From positions 3,126,501 to 3,190,500 of the forward strand of contig NZ_CP119967.1 in NCBI RefSeq assembly GCF_029543085.1: a stretch of 64,000 nt of DNA, read 5' to 3'. The stretch's first letter is position 1. Each line of letters opens with the position of its first letter. Position numbers and translations under genes: made by a program. The notes below the pieces were generated by a model. The model was not told the origin of the DNA. It did not search any database and worked only from the letters and a program-made list of their open reading frames with translations. Below, one piece after another: positions 1 through 6,977 of the stretch. Source of the stretch: Pseudomonas sp. A34-9. Lineage in GTDB: Bacteria; Pseudomonadota; Gammaproteobacteria; Pseudomonadales; Pseudomonadaceae.

Positions 1-479
1 CGATCTTGATGCTCACCGCCCGGGACGACAGCCACGATCAGGTGCTGGGCCTGGAAATGGGCGCTGACGATTACGTCACCAAACCGTGCGAGCCGCGAGT
101 CTTGCTGGCACGGGTCCGCACACTATTGCGCCGCAGCAGTCTCGGCGAACCGATGACCGCCAATGACCGCATCCTCATGGGCAATTTGTGCATCGACCTG
201 TCCGAGCGCACTGTCACTTGGCGCGATCAACCGGTCGAACTCTCCAGCGGCGAATACAACCTGCTCGTGGTCCTGGCCCGACACGCCGGCGAAGTGTTAA
301 GCCGTGACCAGATCCTGCAGCGCCTGCGCGGTATCGAATTCAACGGCACCGACCGTTCGGTGGATGTGGCGATTTCCAAGCTGCGCCGCAAGTTCGACGA
401 CCACGCCGGCGAGGCGCGCAAGATCAAGACGGTGTGGGGCAAGGGCTATCTGTTCAGCCGTTCCGAGTGGGAATGCTGA
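1..479 (+). CDS. OmpR-family response regulator, 3' part (5' end outside the window)
   Basis: Only the last ~159 codons are inside the window; the first complete codon is at base 3 and the reading frame is open to the left edge. The visible part begins in the receiver domain just before the conserved TARD segment, continues through the ADDYVTKP motif (conserved Lys of the receiver) and ends with a winged-helix DNA-binding domain of the OmpR/PhoB type (recognition region with RSVDVAISKLRRK and the terminal VWGKGYLF signature). It should be a DNA-binding transcription factor phosphorylated by the kinase encoded 4 bases downstream, with which it forms an operon. The resemblance is closest to RstA-like regulators, but the signal cannot be deduced. 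Confidence 0.93.
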   Translation, partial: ILMLTARDDSHDQVLGLEMGADDYVTKPCEPRVLLARVRTLLRRSSLGEPMTANDRILMGNLCIDLSERTVTWRDQPVELSSGEYNLLVVLARHAGEVLSRDQILQRLRGIEFNGTDRSVDVAISKLRRKFDDHAGEARKIKTVWGKGYLFSRSEWEC

Positions 480-483
480 GCTG

Positions 484-1785
484 ATGTTTCGCATCCTGTT
501 TCGCCTGTATCTGGTGACGATCATCTCGTACAGCGCGGCGATCTATCTGGTGCCGGACCTGGTGGTCATGGCCTTCCGGGATCGCTTCGTCACCTACAAC
601 CTCGATTATTCGCGCGGCCTGCAATCGTTGATTACCCGCCAGTTTCACGCCGTGCCGCATGAGCAGTGGCCGGCGCTGGCGGCGTCGATGGACAAGGATT
701 TCCAGCCGCTGCACATCGTCCTGGCGCGGATCGACGATGCCGGGTTCACCGCGATCGAGCAGCAACGCCTGCGCCGTGGTGAAAATGTCGTACGCATTGG
801 CGACTGGGGCTGGCGCACGCTGGCGGTGACGCCGCTGGACGACACTACCGCCGTGCAAATGGTTGTGCCGCCGGATCCGATGGACGTCAATCTGTTGTAC
901 TGGAGCATCAACGTGCTGATCGGCGCGAGCCTGCTCGCCTGCCTGCTGATGTGGCTGCGCCCGCACTGGCGTGATCTGGAACGCCTCAAAGGCACCGCCG
1001 AACGCTTCGGCAAAGGTCATTTGAGTGAGCGCACGAAGATCGCCCAGAGTTCCAACATCGGCAGCCTCGCCAACGTCTTTGACACCATGGCCGGCGATAT
1101 CGAAAACCTGCTCAATCAGCAACGTGACCTGCTCAACGCCGTGTCCCACGAACTGCGCACGCCGTTGACGCGCCTGGACTTTGGCCTGGCGCTGGCGCTG
1201 TCCGATGACTTGCCGACCGCCAGCCGCGAACGTTTGCTGGGGTTGGTCGCGCACATTCGTGAGCTGGATGAGTTGGTGCTGGAACTGCTCTCTTACAGCC
1301 GTTTGCAGAATCCGGCGCAACTGCCGGAGCAGGTCGAGGTGTCGCTGGACGAGTTCATCGACAGTATTCTGGGCAGTGTCGATGAAGAACTGGAATCACC
1401 GGAAATCGTCATCGACGTGTTATTGCACGGCCAGCTCGAACGCTTCTCCCTCGACCCACGCCTGACCGCGCGAGCGATCCAGAACCTGCTGCGCAACGCC
1501 ATGCGCTATTGCGAGAAGCGCATTCAGATTGGCGTGCAGGTCAATGCCGAGGGCTGTGAGATCTGGGTCGATGATGACGGCATCGGTATTCCCGACGATG
1601 AACGCGAGCGGATTTTCGAGCCGTTTTATCGACTTGATCGCAGCCGGGATCGGGCTACGGGTGGTTTTGGTCTTGGCCTGGCGATCAGTCGTCGGGCACT
1701 GGAAGCGCAGGGTGGCACGTTGACCGTGGAGTCTTCACCGTTGGGCGGAGCACGATTCCGTTTGTGGTTGCCCACGACCGCATAA
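484..1785 (+). CDS. Membrane sensor histidine kinase (RstB/CpxA-like)
   Basis: This 433-residue protein is the likely partner of the preceding response regulator. The ATG at 484 lies 4 bases after the regulator stop and is chosen over an upstream in-frame start that would run through the regulator gene. It has an N-terminal membrane helix (about residues 7-29), a periplasmic sensor region of about 105 residues, a second helix (about 136-158), a HAMP linker, a HisKA dimerisation domain with the phospho-acceptor His at residue 222 in SHELRTPLTRL, and a HATPase domain with N box (LLRNAMRY), G1 (DDDGIGI) and G2 (GFGLGLAI) motifs. The sensor region is not diagnostic of a ligand. Family assignment is firm; the RstB-like label is a resemblance. 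Confidence 0.93.
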   Translation: MFRILFRLYLVTIISYSAAIYLVPDLVVMAFRDRFVTYNLDYSRGLQSLITRQFHAVPHEQWPALAASMDKDFQPLHIVLARIDDAGFTAIEQQRLRRGENVVRIGDWGWRTLAVTPLDDTTAVQMVVPPDPMDVNLLYWSINVLIGASLLACLLMWLRPHWRDLERLKGTAERFGKGHLSERTKIAQSSNIGSLANVFDTMAGDIENLLNQQRDLLNAVSHELRTPLTRLDFGLALALSDDLPTASRERLLGLVAHIRELDELVLELLSYSRLQNPAQLPEQVEVSLDEFIDSILGSVDEELESPEIVIDVLLHGQLERFSLDPRLTARAIQNLLRNAMRYCEKRIQIGVQVNAEGCEIWVDDDGIGIPDDERERIFEPFYRLDRSRDRATGGFGLGLAISRRALEAQGGTLTVESSPLGGARFRLWLPTTA

Positions 1786-1814
1786 AGTCGAACCTGTTAC
1801 CGCGCAATATCCGT

Positions 1815-1897
1815 GTAGGAGCTGCGGCACGCTGCGATCTTTTGATGGTGATTTTCAGGATCAAAGTCAAAAGATCGCAGCGTGCCGCAGCTCCTAC
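1815..1897. repeat. REP-type palindrome, class A
   Basis: A perfect inverted repeat with 31-base arms (1815-1845 and 1867-1897). The arm starts GTAGGAGCTGC and ends GATCTTTTGA. It lies just after the kinase gene. The same element, with small changes, recurs six more times in the window, always between genes. Confidence 0.9.
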
Positions 1898-1940
1898 AGT
1901 TTTGTGTGTACATAGAATGTATGAACACCCGAAGCCCCTG

Positions 1941-2026
1941 TGGGAGGGGGCTTGCCCGCGAAAGCGCCAGGCCAGTCAACGCATACTTCGTTGACATACC
2001 GCCATCGCGAGCAAGCGCAGGTCTAC
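1941..2026. repeat. REP-type palindrome, class B, degenerate
   Basis: The left arm (TGGGAGGGGGCTTGCCCGCG) matches the class B repeat also found at 27981-28067 and, with changes, at 4827-4913. The right arm near 2010-2026 (CATCGCGAGCAAGCGCAGG) is diverged, so the hairpin is imperfect. It sits at the 3' end of the anti-sigma gene and follows a class A repeat closely. Confidence 0.6.
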
Positions 2027-2033
2027 AGCGTTC

Positions 2034-2795
2034 TCACGTTCTCAGTGGTTGCGCACCTAGCAATCCCGCATGCTGCTCCAGTTCCGCCGGCGAATTACGG
2101 CCAATCAACATCCACGCATGTTCACGCTCGGTCCAATACACCACGTTCAACTCACGCCGACGCTCATGGGCCAGCGGCTGACTGCCGCTGTTCGAACGTG
2201 TCACGCACAGTGCCATTGGTCCATGTTTCGCATCCAGATAAACGATCTGCGCAATGGGTACGCCGTCGTACTCAAGCATTTGTGCGCGTTTGAATTCGGC
2301 ACCCGGCAGCTTTAAAGTCGCTGGCGAAAGGTTCAGGCCAAGGCGTGCATCAATCGTGCGCAGTTGCGCACGCTGGGACGCTTCGTCGGTGGGCAGATGA
2401 TCGAGCGTCTGCGGCACATACAGCGCCATGTAATCGCCCACCAGCGCGCGCCAGTTGTTCGATGGTGCGGCATGCCAGCCGAGGAATAACCGGTCAGCCA
2501 ACACACTGCCCGCCACCAACGCTGCGGCGGCGCCACCGATAAACCAGCGGCGGTTGAAGCCCGGACGCTGCGGTGAAGGAATCGCATCCAGCCGCGCTTG
2601 CAGGCGATCCAGCGGCGCCTGTTGCGCCAGTTCGTCATAGGCGTTCTTGTACGGCAGATTACTGCGGCTGAGCCATTGCACGCGCAGGCTCAGCAGCGGG
2701 TCTTCGGCAATGGCGCTGTCGAGTTGATGGCGATATTCCTGCTCGAGTTCGCCGTCGAGGTAGGCGACCAGTTGTTCATCCGAAGGTGTGTTCAT
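2034..2795 (-). CDS. Anti-sigma factor, single-pass membrane protein
   Basis: A 253-residue protein overlapping the 3' end of the sigma factor gene by 4 bases (ATGA type), so translationally coupled to it. The N-terminus (residues 1-60, beginning MNTPSDEQLVAYLDGE) has the acidic helical character of anti-sigma domains that bind ECF sigma factors in the cytoplasm. A basic FNRRWF motif precedes one membrane helix at about residues 83-105 (GGAAAALVAGSVLA), and the remaining ~150 residues would be periplasmic. This matches the trans-membrane anti-sigma regulator family. No TonB-receptor gene of the FecR/FecA kind is adjacent, so the input signal is unknown. Confidence 0.85.
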   Translation of the reverse strand: MNTPSDEQLVAYLDGELEQEYRHQLDSAIAEDPLLSLRVQWLSRSNLPYKNAYDELAQQAPLDRLQARLDAIPSPQRPGFNRRWFIGGAAAALVAGSVLADRLFLGWHAAPSNNWRALVGDYMALYVPQTLDHLPTDEASQRAQLRTIDARLGLNLSPATLKLPGAEFKRAQMLEYDGVPIAQIVYLDAKHGPMALCVTRSNSGSQPLAHERRRELNVVYWTEREHAWMLIGRNSPAELEQHAGLLGAQPLRT

Positions 2796-3322
2796 GAACG
2801 GTCTCCTTCGGTGGATTTCGGCACCGCTTGCAACGGCGGGTATTCGGCGAGTTTCAGTCGTGCAGTGGCCAGGCGACTCATCACTGTGCCGATCGGCACT
2901 TGGAGGATCTCGGCGACTTCGCGGTAGGACAAGCCTTCGACATAAGCCAGATATACCGTCTCGCGCTGGGTTTCCGGCAAGGCGTCGACGCGACGAATCA
3001 CCTGCGCCGCCATCACGTGAGTCTGCGCCGCATACTCACCATCGAACGCCAGTTGGCCATCGGCATCGACCTGTCCCGTACCCTGACGCACGCGCCTGGC
3101 GCGCACTTCATTGAGCCAGATCGAATGCAGAATGCTCAGCAACCAGCGATCCATGCGCGTGCCGGCGCTGTACTGACTGGCGCGCTCCAGCGCCCGCACA
3201 CATGTGGCCTGCACCAGATCCTCGGCTAAATGCCGATTGCGCGACAGCAACAAACCGTAGCGCCACAGTCGCGCCAGATGCTGTCCGAGTTCTGCTCTGA
3301 ATGCCTGATCGTTGACGATGAT
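2792..3322 (-). CDS. ECF-type RNA polymerase sigma factor, probable ATC start
   Basis: The protein carries sigma region 2 (RNRHLAEDLVQATCVRALERA and the following WLLSILHSIWLN) and region 4 (PETQRETVYLAYVEGLSYRE with the helix-turn-helix before GTVMSRLATARLKL). The first conventional in-frame start is a TTG at 3253, giving 153 residues, but that cuts into region 2. The frame stays open upstream and reads VNDQAFRAELGQHLARLWRYG, which fits a normal ECF N-terminus, yet contains no ATG, GTG or TTG. An AAAGGA sequence (3333-3328) sits 5 and 8 bases before two successive ATC codons (3322, 3319). I therefore propose an ATC start, giving about 176 residues. The gene lies 19 bases after the TPR gene and overlaps the anti-sigma gene. 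Confidence 0.82.
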   Translation of the reverse strand: MIVNDQAFRAELGQHLARLWRYGLLLSRNRHLAEDLVQATCVRALERASQYSAGTRMDRWLLSILHSIWLNEVRARRVRQGTGQVDADGQLAFDGEYAAQTHVMAAQVIRRVDALPETQRETVYLAYVEGLSYREVAEILQVPIGTVMSRLATARLKLAEYPPLQAVPKSTEGDRS

Positions 3323-3341
3323 GGCTGTCCTTTGTAAATGC

Positions 3342-3881
3342 TCAGGTTTTCGATGAGCCGTTGATGGCTTCGGCCAGGTCCTGGTACTCCTCGCAGGACG
3401 TGCCGCAAATCGATTGGATCTGCTGCAGTTGTTCCTGCGCCAGGTCGACGCGGCCCTTGATCACATAGGCCTCGCCGAGATATTCGCGTACTTGCGCGTA
3501 TTGCGGATCGAGTTTCACCGATTGCAGGTAATAACCGATGCCCTCGTCGGTGCGCCCCAGTTTGCGCGTGGCGTATCCGCGATAGTTGAGGGCCTTGGCG
3601 GTGTTTGGTTGCTTGAGCGTATCAAGCAGTGCCAGGGCTTCTTCGTAACGACCGTCCTTCGCGAGGCGATAGGCGTAATCGGTACGGTCAGCGTCCGGCA
3701 ACAGGCTGCTGGTTTGCAGCACGCATTTCTGCGTTTTGCTGTCCCAGACCTGACCTTTCGGGCATTCGGGCTTCTTTACCGGATCTTCTTCATCACCATT
3801 GGCGAATGCCAAATGGCTGGACATCGCCGCGACCAGCAGCAACGGGGCGGCGAACATAACGGAACGGATAGTCATGGGCAA
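3342..3881 (-). CDS. Secreted TPR-repeat protein upstream of sigma/anti-sigma pair
   Basis: A 179-residue protein with a Sec signal peptide (MTIRSVMFAAPLLLVAAMSS up to about residue 27, AFA cleavage site), then a short acidic linker and a PECPKGQVWDSKTQKCV motif containing two Cys, then two to three tetratricopeptide repeats (about residues 65-165), and a second Cys pair (SICGTSCEEY). The two Cys pairs could form disulfides in the periplasm. It is the first gene of a probable operon with the ECF sigma factor (19-base gap) and anti-sigma factor, which suggests a role in sensing or output of that system. An ATG at 3875 is an alternative start. No specific function can be assigned. Confidence 0.8.
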   Translation of the reverse strand: MPMTIRSVMFAAPLLLVAAMSSHLAFANGDEEDPVKKPECPKGQVWDSKTQKCVLQTSSLLPDADRTDYAYRLAKDGRYEEALALLDTLKQPNTAKALNYRGYATRKLGRTDEGIGYYLQSVKLDPQYAQVREYLGEAYVIKGRVDLAQEQLQQIQSICGTSCEEYQDLAEAINGSSKT

Positions 3882-4034
3882 GGCTCCACAGAGGGTTATG
3901 TCTCACTTTGAACACCACAGGGTGAATTTTTATTCATTGCTTTATCAGTGACTGTTCAAGTTCAGCGTAAATTCAAGCGCTATGCTCGGGAGCGTCTGCC
4001 GTCGATCCGATGATTTGTCGTAAGGAGAGTTGCC

Positions 4035-4808
4035 ATGACCGATCACGTCCATCATTCAGCCGCTGCCGGCTATAAAACCGCCGCCGACACCTACGTCAAA
4101 GGGCGGCCGGACTATCCGCCGCAGGTCAGCGAGTGGTTGGCCGCAACGCTGGGCCTGGATGGGCATAAAACCGTGATCGATCTGGGGGCCGGCACCGGCA
4201 AGTTCACCGGGCGTCTGGTGGCGACCGGCGCGCAAGTGATCGCCGTTGAACCGGTGGCGCAGATGCTGGAAAAGCTCTCGGCCGCCTGGCCCGATGTGCT
4301 GGCCGTGAGCGGCACCGCGAGCGATCTGCCGTTGCCGGACGCCTCAGTCGACGTGGTGATTTGCGCGCAAGCGTTTCACTGGTTCGCCAGCACCGAGACA
4401 CTGAACGAAATCGCCCGGGTGCTCAAGCCCGGTGGCAAGTTGGGGCTGATCTGGAACCTGCGCGACACCGAAGTCAGTTGGGTGCCAAAACTGGACGCCA
4501 TCGTCAACGCGCTGGAGGGTGACACGCCGCGCTATTACACCGGCGCGTGGCGCACCGCGTTTCCGCACCCGGCGTTCGCGCCATTGCAGGTTGAACGGTT
4601 TCACCATGGCCATACCGGCTCGCCGGAAGACGTGATCTTCAACCGCGTGCGCTCCACCAGCTTCATCGCCGCGCTGCCGGATGCACAGCGGGCGCAGGTC
4701 GATGAGCAGATTCGTGCATTGATTGCCGCCGAGCCTGAATTGCGCGGCAGGGACGTGGTGACAGTGCCTTACGAAACCGCCGCCTTCGTCGCTGTGAAAA
4801 AGGGCTGA
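4035..4808 (+). CDS. Class I SAM-dependent methyltransferase
   Basis: A 257-residue cytoplasmic protein preceded by TAAGGAG at a good distance from the ATG. Motif I (VIDLGAGTGKFTGRL, about residues 46-60) binds S-adenosylmethionine, motif II has the acidic residue in VIAVEPV, and the post-motifs include ASDLPLPDASVDVVICAQAFHWF, the typical UbiE/Methyltransf_11 pattern with a FHWF motif. It is similar in length and layout to the family of small-molecule methyltransferases related to trans-aconitate methyltransferase. The substrate is not deducible. It stands alone, between the divergently transcribed sigma operon and a convergent membrane protein gene. Confidence 0.88.
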   Translation: MTDHVHHSAAAGYKTAADTYVKGRPDYPPQVSEWLAATLGLDGHKTVIDLGAGTGKFTGRLVATGAQVIAVEPVAQMLEKLSAAWPDVLAVSGTASDLPLPDASVDVVICAQAFHWFASTETLNEIARVLKPGGKLGLIWNLRDTEVSWVPKLDAIVNALEGDTPRYYTGAWRTAFPHPAFAPLQVERFHHGHTGSPEDVIFNRVRSTSFIAALPDAQRAQVDEQIRALIAAEPELRGRDVVTVPYETAAFVAVKKG

Positions 4809-4826
4809 ATGCCACGACATTCCAAT

Positions 4827-4913
4827 GTAGGAGTGAGCCTGCTCGCGATAGCGGAGTGTCAGTCATCTCATCTTTGGCTGACACTCCGCTATCGCGAGCA
4901 GGCTCACTCCTAC
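4827..4913. repeat. Perfect 36-base-arm palindrome (class B REP) between convergent genes
   Basis: Arms 4827-4862 and 4878-4913 are exact reverse complements, starting GTAGGAGTGAGCCTGCTCGC, with a 15-base loop. It lies 18 bases after the methyltransferase stop and 14 bases from the end of the convergent membrane protein gene, so its transcript forms a very strong hairpin from either direction. Confidence 0.92.
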
Positions 4914-4927
4914 AGGGGGTCAGGTGT

Positions 4928-5266
4928 TCATAGTATCTGGCTGCACTTTGCCACCGCCTTCCGGCGCTCGCGAATCCCACGCACGACCAGATACAACAAC
5001 GGCCCAACCGAGACAAAAAACGCCGTCAGCAACAAATAAGGCAGCACCGACCAGACCGACTGCCCACGCGACCGGGCGTCCTTGACCATCCACACGCCCG
5101 CCAGTGTCGCCAGCAGATACAGATCAATCACCACCTGCGCGGTATCGGGCCGCGACATCAGGCTGATGCCGAAGTCGATCAATGATTGTTCGGCCTGGAG
5201 CATCACCGAAACGGTATAACCGCTAAACGTGAGCAAAGCCGTGAGGGGCAGGGTGATCGACATCAT
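4928..5266 (-). CDS. Small membrane protein, DUF2834-like
   Basis: A 112-residue hydrophobic protein with about three membrane helices: residues 4-22, 44-60 and 72-95. A short charged loop (KDARSRGQS) separates the second and third helix and a basic tail (RGIRERRKAVAK) follows. The pattern of a VxDxR-type loop and a final helix followed by RR residues resembles the DUF2834 family, but I am not certain. The start is supported by a strong AAGGAAGGA sequence just upstream; ATG 5263 is an alternative. Nothing indicates a function. Confidence 0.75.
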   Translation of the reverse strand: MMSITLPLTALLTFSGYTVSVMLQAEQSLIDFGISLMSRPDTAQVVIDLYLLATLAGVWMVKDARSRGQSVWSVLPYLLLTAFFVSVGPLLYLVVRGIRERRKAVAKCSQIL

Positions 5267-5328
5267 GCATTCCTTCCTTGGTGTGATGAGAGAGTCGCCA
5301 GACTAACGCCGCCGCTAAAAATTGGCCA

Positions 5329-5358
5329 TTGACTTGCCCGTAGCGCGCAGGCTAATTT
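5329..5358 (+). promoter_or_regulatory. Probable sigma70 promoter of the ilvA leader
   Basis: A TTGACT -35 box (5329-5334) is followed by TAATTT (5353-5358) after 18 bases, or CTAATT after 17. Transcription would start about 5364-5366, at or next to the leader peptide ATG. Inferred from sequence only. Confidence 0.55.
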
Positions 5359-5365
5359 TCAGGCC

Positions 5366-5431
5366 ATGACTTCGACTGTATCGCGTTGCCAGCCAATTAT
5401 TATTACCGCCATTCCTCATTTGGCGGGCTAG
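5366..5431 (+). CDS. ilvA leader peptide (attenuator peptide, 21 residues)
   Basis: A short frame from ATG 5366 to TAG 5429-5431 encodes a 21-residue peptide with the run Ile-Ile-Ile-Thr followed by Ala and another Ile (codons at 5396-5413). Four Ile codons in a peptide this size, directly upstream of a terminator and the threonine dehydratase gene, is the signature of ribosome-mediated attenuation. Ile is the end product of the pathway that threonine dehydratase starts. There is no good ribosome-binding site, and the predicted transcription start is nearly at the ATG, so the frame may be translated from a leaderless or near-leaderless transcript. Confidence 0.75.
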   Translation: MTSTVSRCQPIIITAIPHLAG

Positions 5432-5473
5432 CTCACGACTGCAGCACCCAACCCGCCCTAGAGGCGGGTTTTT
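5406..5473 (+). terminator. Transcription attenuator of ilvA
   Basis: Four complementary segments are visible: 1 = CCGCC (5406-5410), 2 = GGCGGG (5422-5427), 3 = CCCGCC (5452-5457), 4 = GGCGGG (5463-5468). Pairing 3:4 (ACCCGCC/GGCGGGT, 5-base loop) followed by TTTTT (5469-5473) is an intrinsic terminator. Pairing 2:3 would block it and pairing 1:2 would protect it. The Ile codons lie on or just before segment 1 and the stop codon just after segment 2, as the mechanism requires. Confidence 0.8.
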
Positions 5474-5509
5474 ACTTTCTGTCTCCGGGGTTTTTGAAAT
5501 GTGGCTCAC

Positions 5510-5597
5510 GTAGGAGCTGCCGGAGGCTGCGATCTTTTGATTTTGCTTTTGATTGAAAAAATCCAAGTCGAAAGATCGCAGCTTTGGCAGCTCCTAC
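5510..5597. repeat. REP-type palindrome, class A, inside the ilvA mRNA leader
   Basis: Imperfect inverted repeat (arms about 5510-5540 and 5568-5597) of the GTAGGAGCTGC family. It lies between the attenuator terminator and the ilvA ribosome-binding site, so every full-length ilvA transcript carries it. Open frames running through it into ilvA are artefacts of the repeat. Confidence 0.85.
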
Positions 5598-5630
5598 AGG
5601 GACCGTGTGAATTCTGCCAAGGAGATGTTC

Positions 5631-6647
5631 ATGAGTTACACATACGACCAGCAAACCCTGCTTGAGCACTATGTGAAAAAGATCCTCGCCGCGCCGGTGT
5701 ACGACCTCGCGGTGCGCACGCCTTTGCAGGCGGCGCCGGCACTGTCGGAGGCGCTGGGCAACCGGATTCTGCTCAAGCGCGAAGACCTGCAACCGACGTT
5801 CTCCTTCAAGATCCGTGGCGCCTACAACAAACTGGTGCAACTCAGTGACGAACAGAAGGCGCGCGGGGTGATCACCGCATCGGCCGGTAATCACGCGCAA
5901 GGTGTGGCATTGGCAGCACGCGAGCTGGGCATCGCGGCGACCATCGTCATGCCGCAAACAACGCCGGAACTGAAAGTGCTGGGTGTGCGCAGTCGTGGCG
6001 CTGAAGCCTTGCTGCACGGCGAGAGTTTCCCGTTCGCGCTGGCCCATGCGCTGCAACTGGCGGAACAGACCGGGCGCACCTTCGTGTCTCCGTTCGATGA
6101 CCCGGAAGTGATCGCCGGGCAGGGCACCGTGGCGATGGAAATCCTCCGCCAACATCAAGGCACCCTGGACGCGATTTTTATCCCGGTGGGCGGTGGCGGT
6201 CTGATCGCCGGCATCGCCGCCTACGTCAAATACCTGCGCCCGGAAGTGCGGATCATCGGCGTCGAGTCCGAACACTCAGCGTGCCTGAAAGCCGCGCTGG
6301 AAGCCGATCAGCGCGTCGTGCTGGCCAATGTGGGAACGTTCGCCGATGGCGTGGCGGTAGCGCAGATCGGCGCGTTCGGGTTTGAGGTTTGCCGTTTTTG
6401 CGTTGACGAAGTGATCACCGTCAGCAACGACGACCTCTGCGCGGCGATCAAGAATATCTACGACGATACGCGCTCGATCACCGAACCTTCCGGCGCCTTG
6501 GCCGTTGCCGGCATCAAGCAGTACGTGGCGCGAACCGGGGTGCGCGAGCAGACATTCGTGGCGATCGACTCGGGGGCCAATATCAACTTCGACAGCCTGC
6601 GCCATGTCGCCGAGCGCGCCGCGGTGTGCGGCGTCTCGGCACGATGA
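5631..6647 (+). CDS. ilvA: Threonine dehydratase, catalytic domain only
   Basis: A 338-residue PLP enzyme converting L-threonine to 2-oxobutanoate, the first step to isoleucine. AAGGAG (5619-5624) sets the ATG at 5631. Visible hallmarks are the PLP-lysine motif SFKIRGA, the SAGNHAQGVA phosphate/Asn motif, the glycine-rich PVGGGGL loop and the terminal serine region. It aligns with the catalytic half of biosynthetic IlvA through DSGANINFDSLRHVAERA and then stops 8 residues later, so the C-terminal ACT-like regulatory domain of the usual ~500-residue enzyme is absent. The attenuator upstream points to a biosynthetic role despite the missing feedback domain. A catabolic or serine dehydratase role is possible but less likely. 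Confidence 0.92.
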   Translation: MSYTYDQQTLLEHYVKKILAAPVYDLAVRTPLQAAPALSEALGNRILLKREDLQPTFSFKIRGAYNKLVQLSDEQKARGVITASAGNHAQGVALAARELGIAATIVMPQTTPELKVLGVRSRGAEALLHGESFPFALAHALQLAEQTGRTFVSPFDDPEVIAGQGTVAMEILRQHQGTLDAIFIPVGGGGLIAGIAAYVKYLRPEVRIIGVESEHSACLKAALEADQRVVLANVGTFADGVAVAQIGAFGFEVCRFCVDEVITVSNDDLCAAIKNIYDDTRSITEPSGALAVAGIKQYVARTGVREQTFVAIDSGANINFDSLRHVAERAAVCGVSAR

Positions 6648-6650
6648 GGC

Positions 6651-6965
6651 TTACGGCAGCAAAGGGCGCAGGAAGCTGCGCTCGTAACTGACGATGAACT
6701 TCTTCTCGACCAGACTGGCTACCAGCGCGGTGCTTTCCGCATCGGTCATCGCGATGTGTCGATAGCTTTCGTAATCCGCCAGTGACGGAAAACTGAACAG
6801 GCAATAAGCGATGTTGCTCGCGCCCTCGGACGGCAAAAAGTAGCCGTGATGAGTGCCGCCCAAGCGCTCGACGATCCCGAGCCAGGCCTTGGCGTAGGCC
6901 TCGAACTCGGGCAATTGGTACGGATCAATGACATAGCGGACGTGGCAGGTAATCAAGTAACGCAC
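6651..6965 (-). CDS. NIPSNAP-family protein
   Basis: A 104-residue protein with the dimeric ferredoxin-like barrel pattern of the NIPSNAP family: an N-terminal strand with YVIDPYQLPEFEAYAKAWLGIVERLGGTHHGYFLP, the central region IAYCLFSFPSLADYESYR and a C-terminal Arg-rich end. Members are small cytoplasmic proteins, several of unknown role and some linked to monooxygenase-like folds. It is convergent with ilvA (stop codons 3 bases apart) and may be co-transcribed after nothing obvious; the ecotin gene immediately downstream is 12 bases away, so the two are likely one unit. Confidence 0.85.
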   Translation of the reverse strand: MRYLITCHVRYVIDPYQLPEFEAYAKAWLGIVERLGGTHHGYFLPSEGASNIAYCLFSFPSLADYESYRHIAMTDAESTALVASLVEKKFIVSYERSFLRPLLP

Positions 6966-6977
6966 TCCTTGTTCGGG

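Noticed and set aside
1815..5597. CRISPR array suggested by recurring similar repeats
   Set aside because: Copies are far apart, self-complementary and without regular spacers; they are REP elements and no cas gene is present.
5553..5630. A longer N-terminus for threonine dehydratase
   Set aside because: It translates the REP palindrome (KKSKSKDRSF) and ignores the AAGGAG at 5619-5624.
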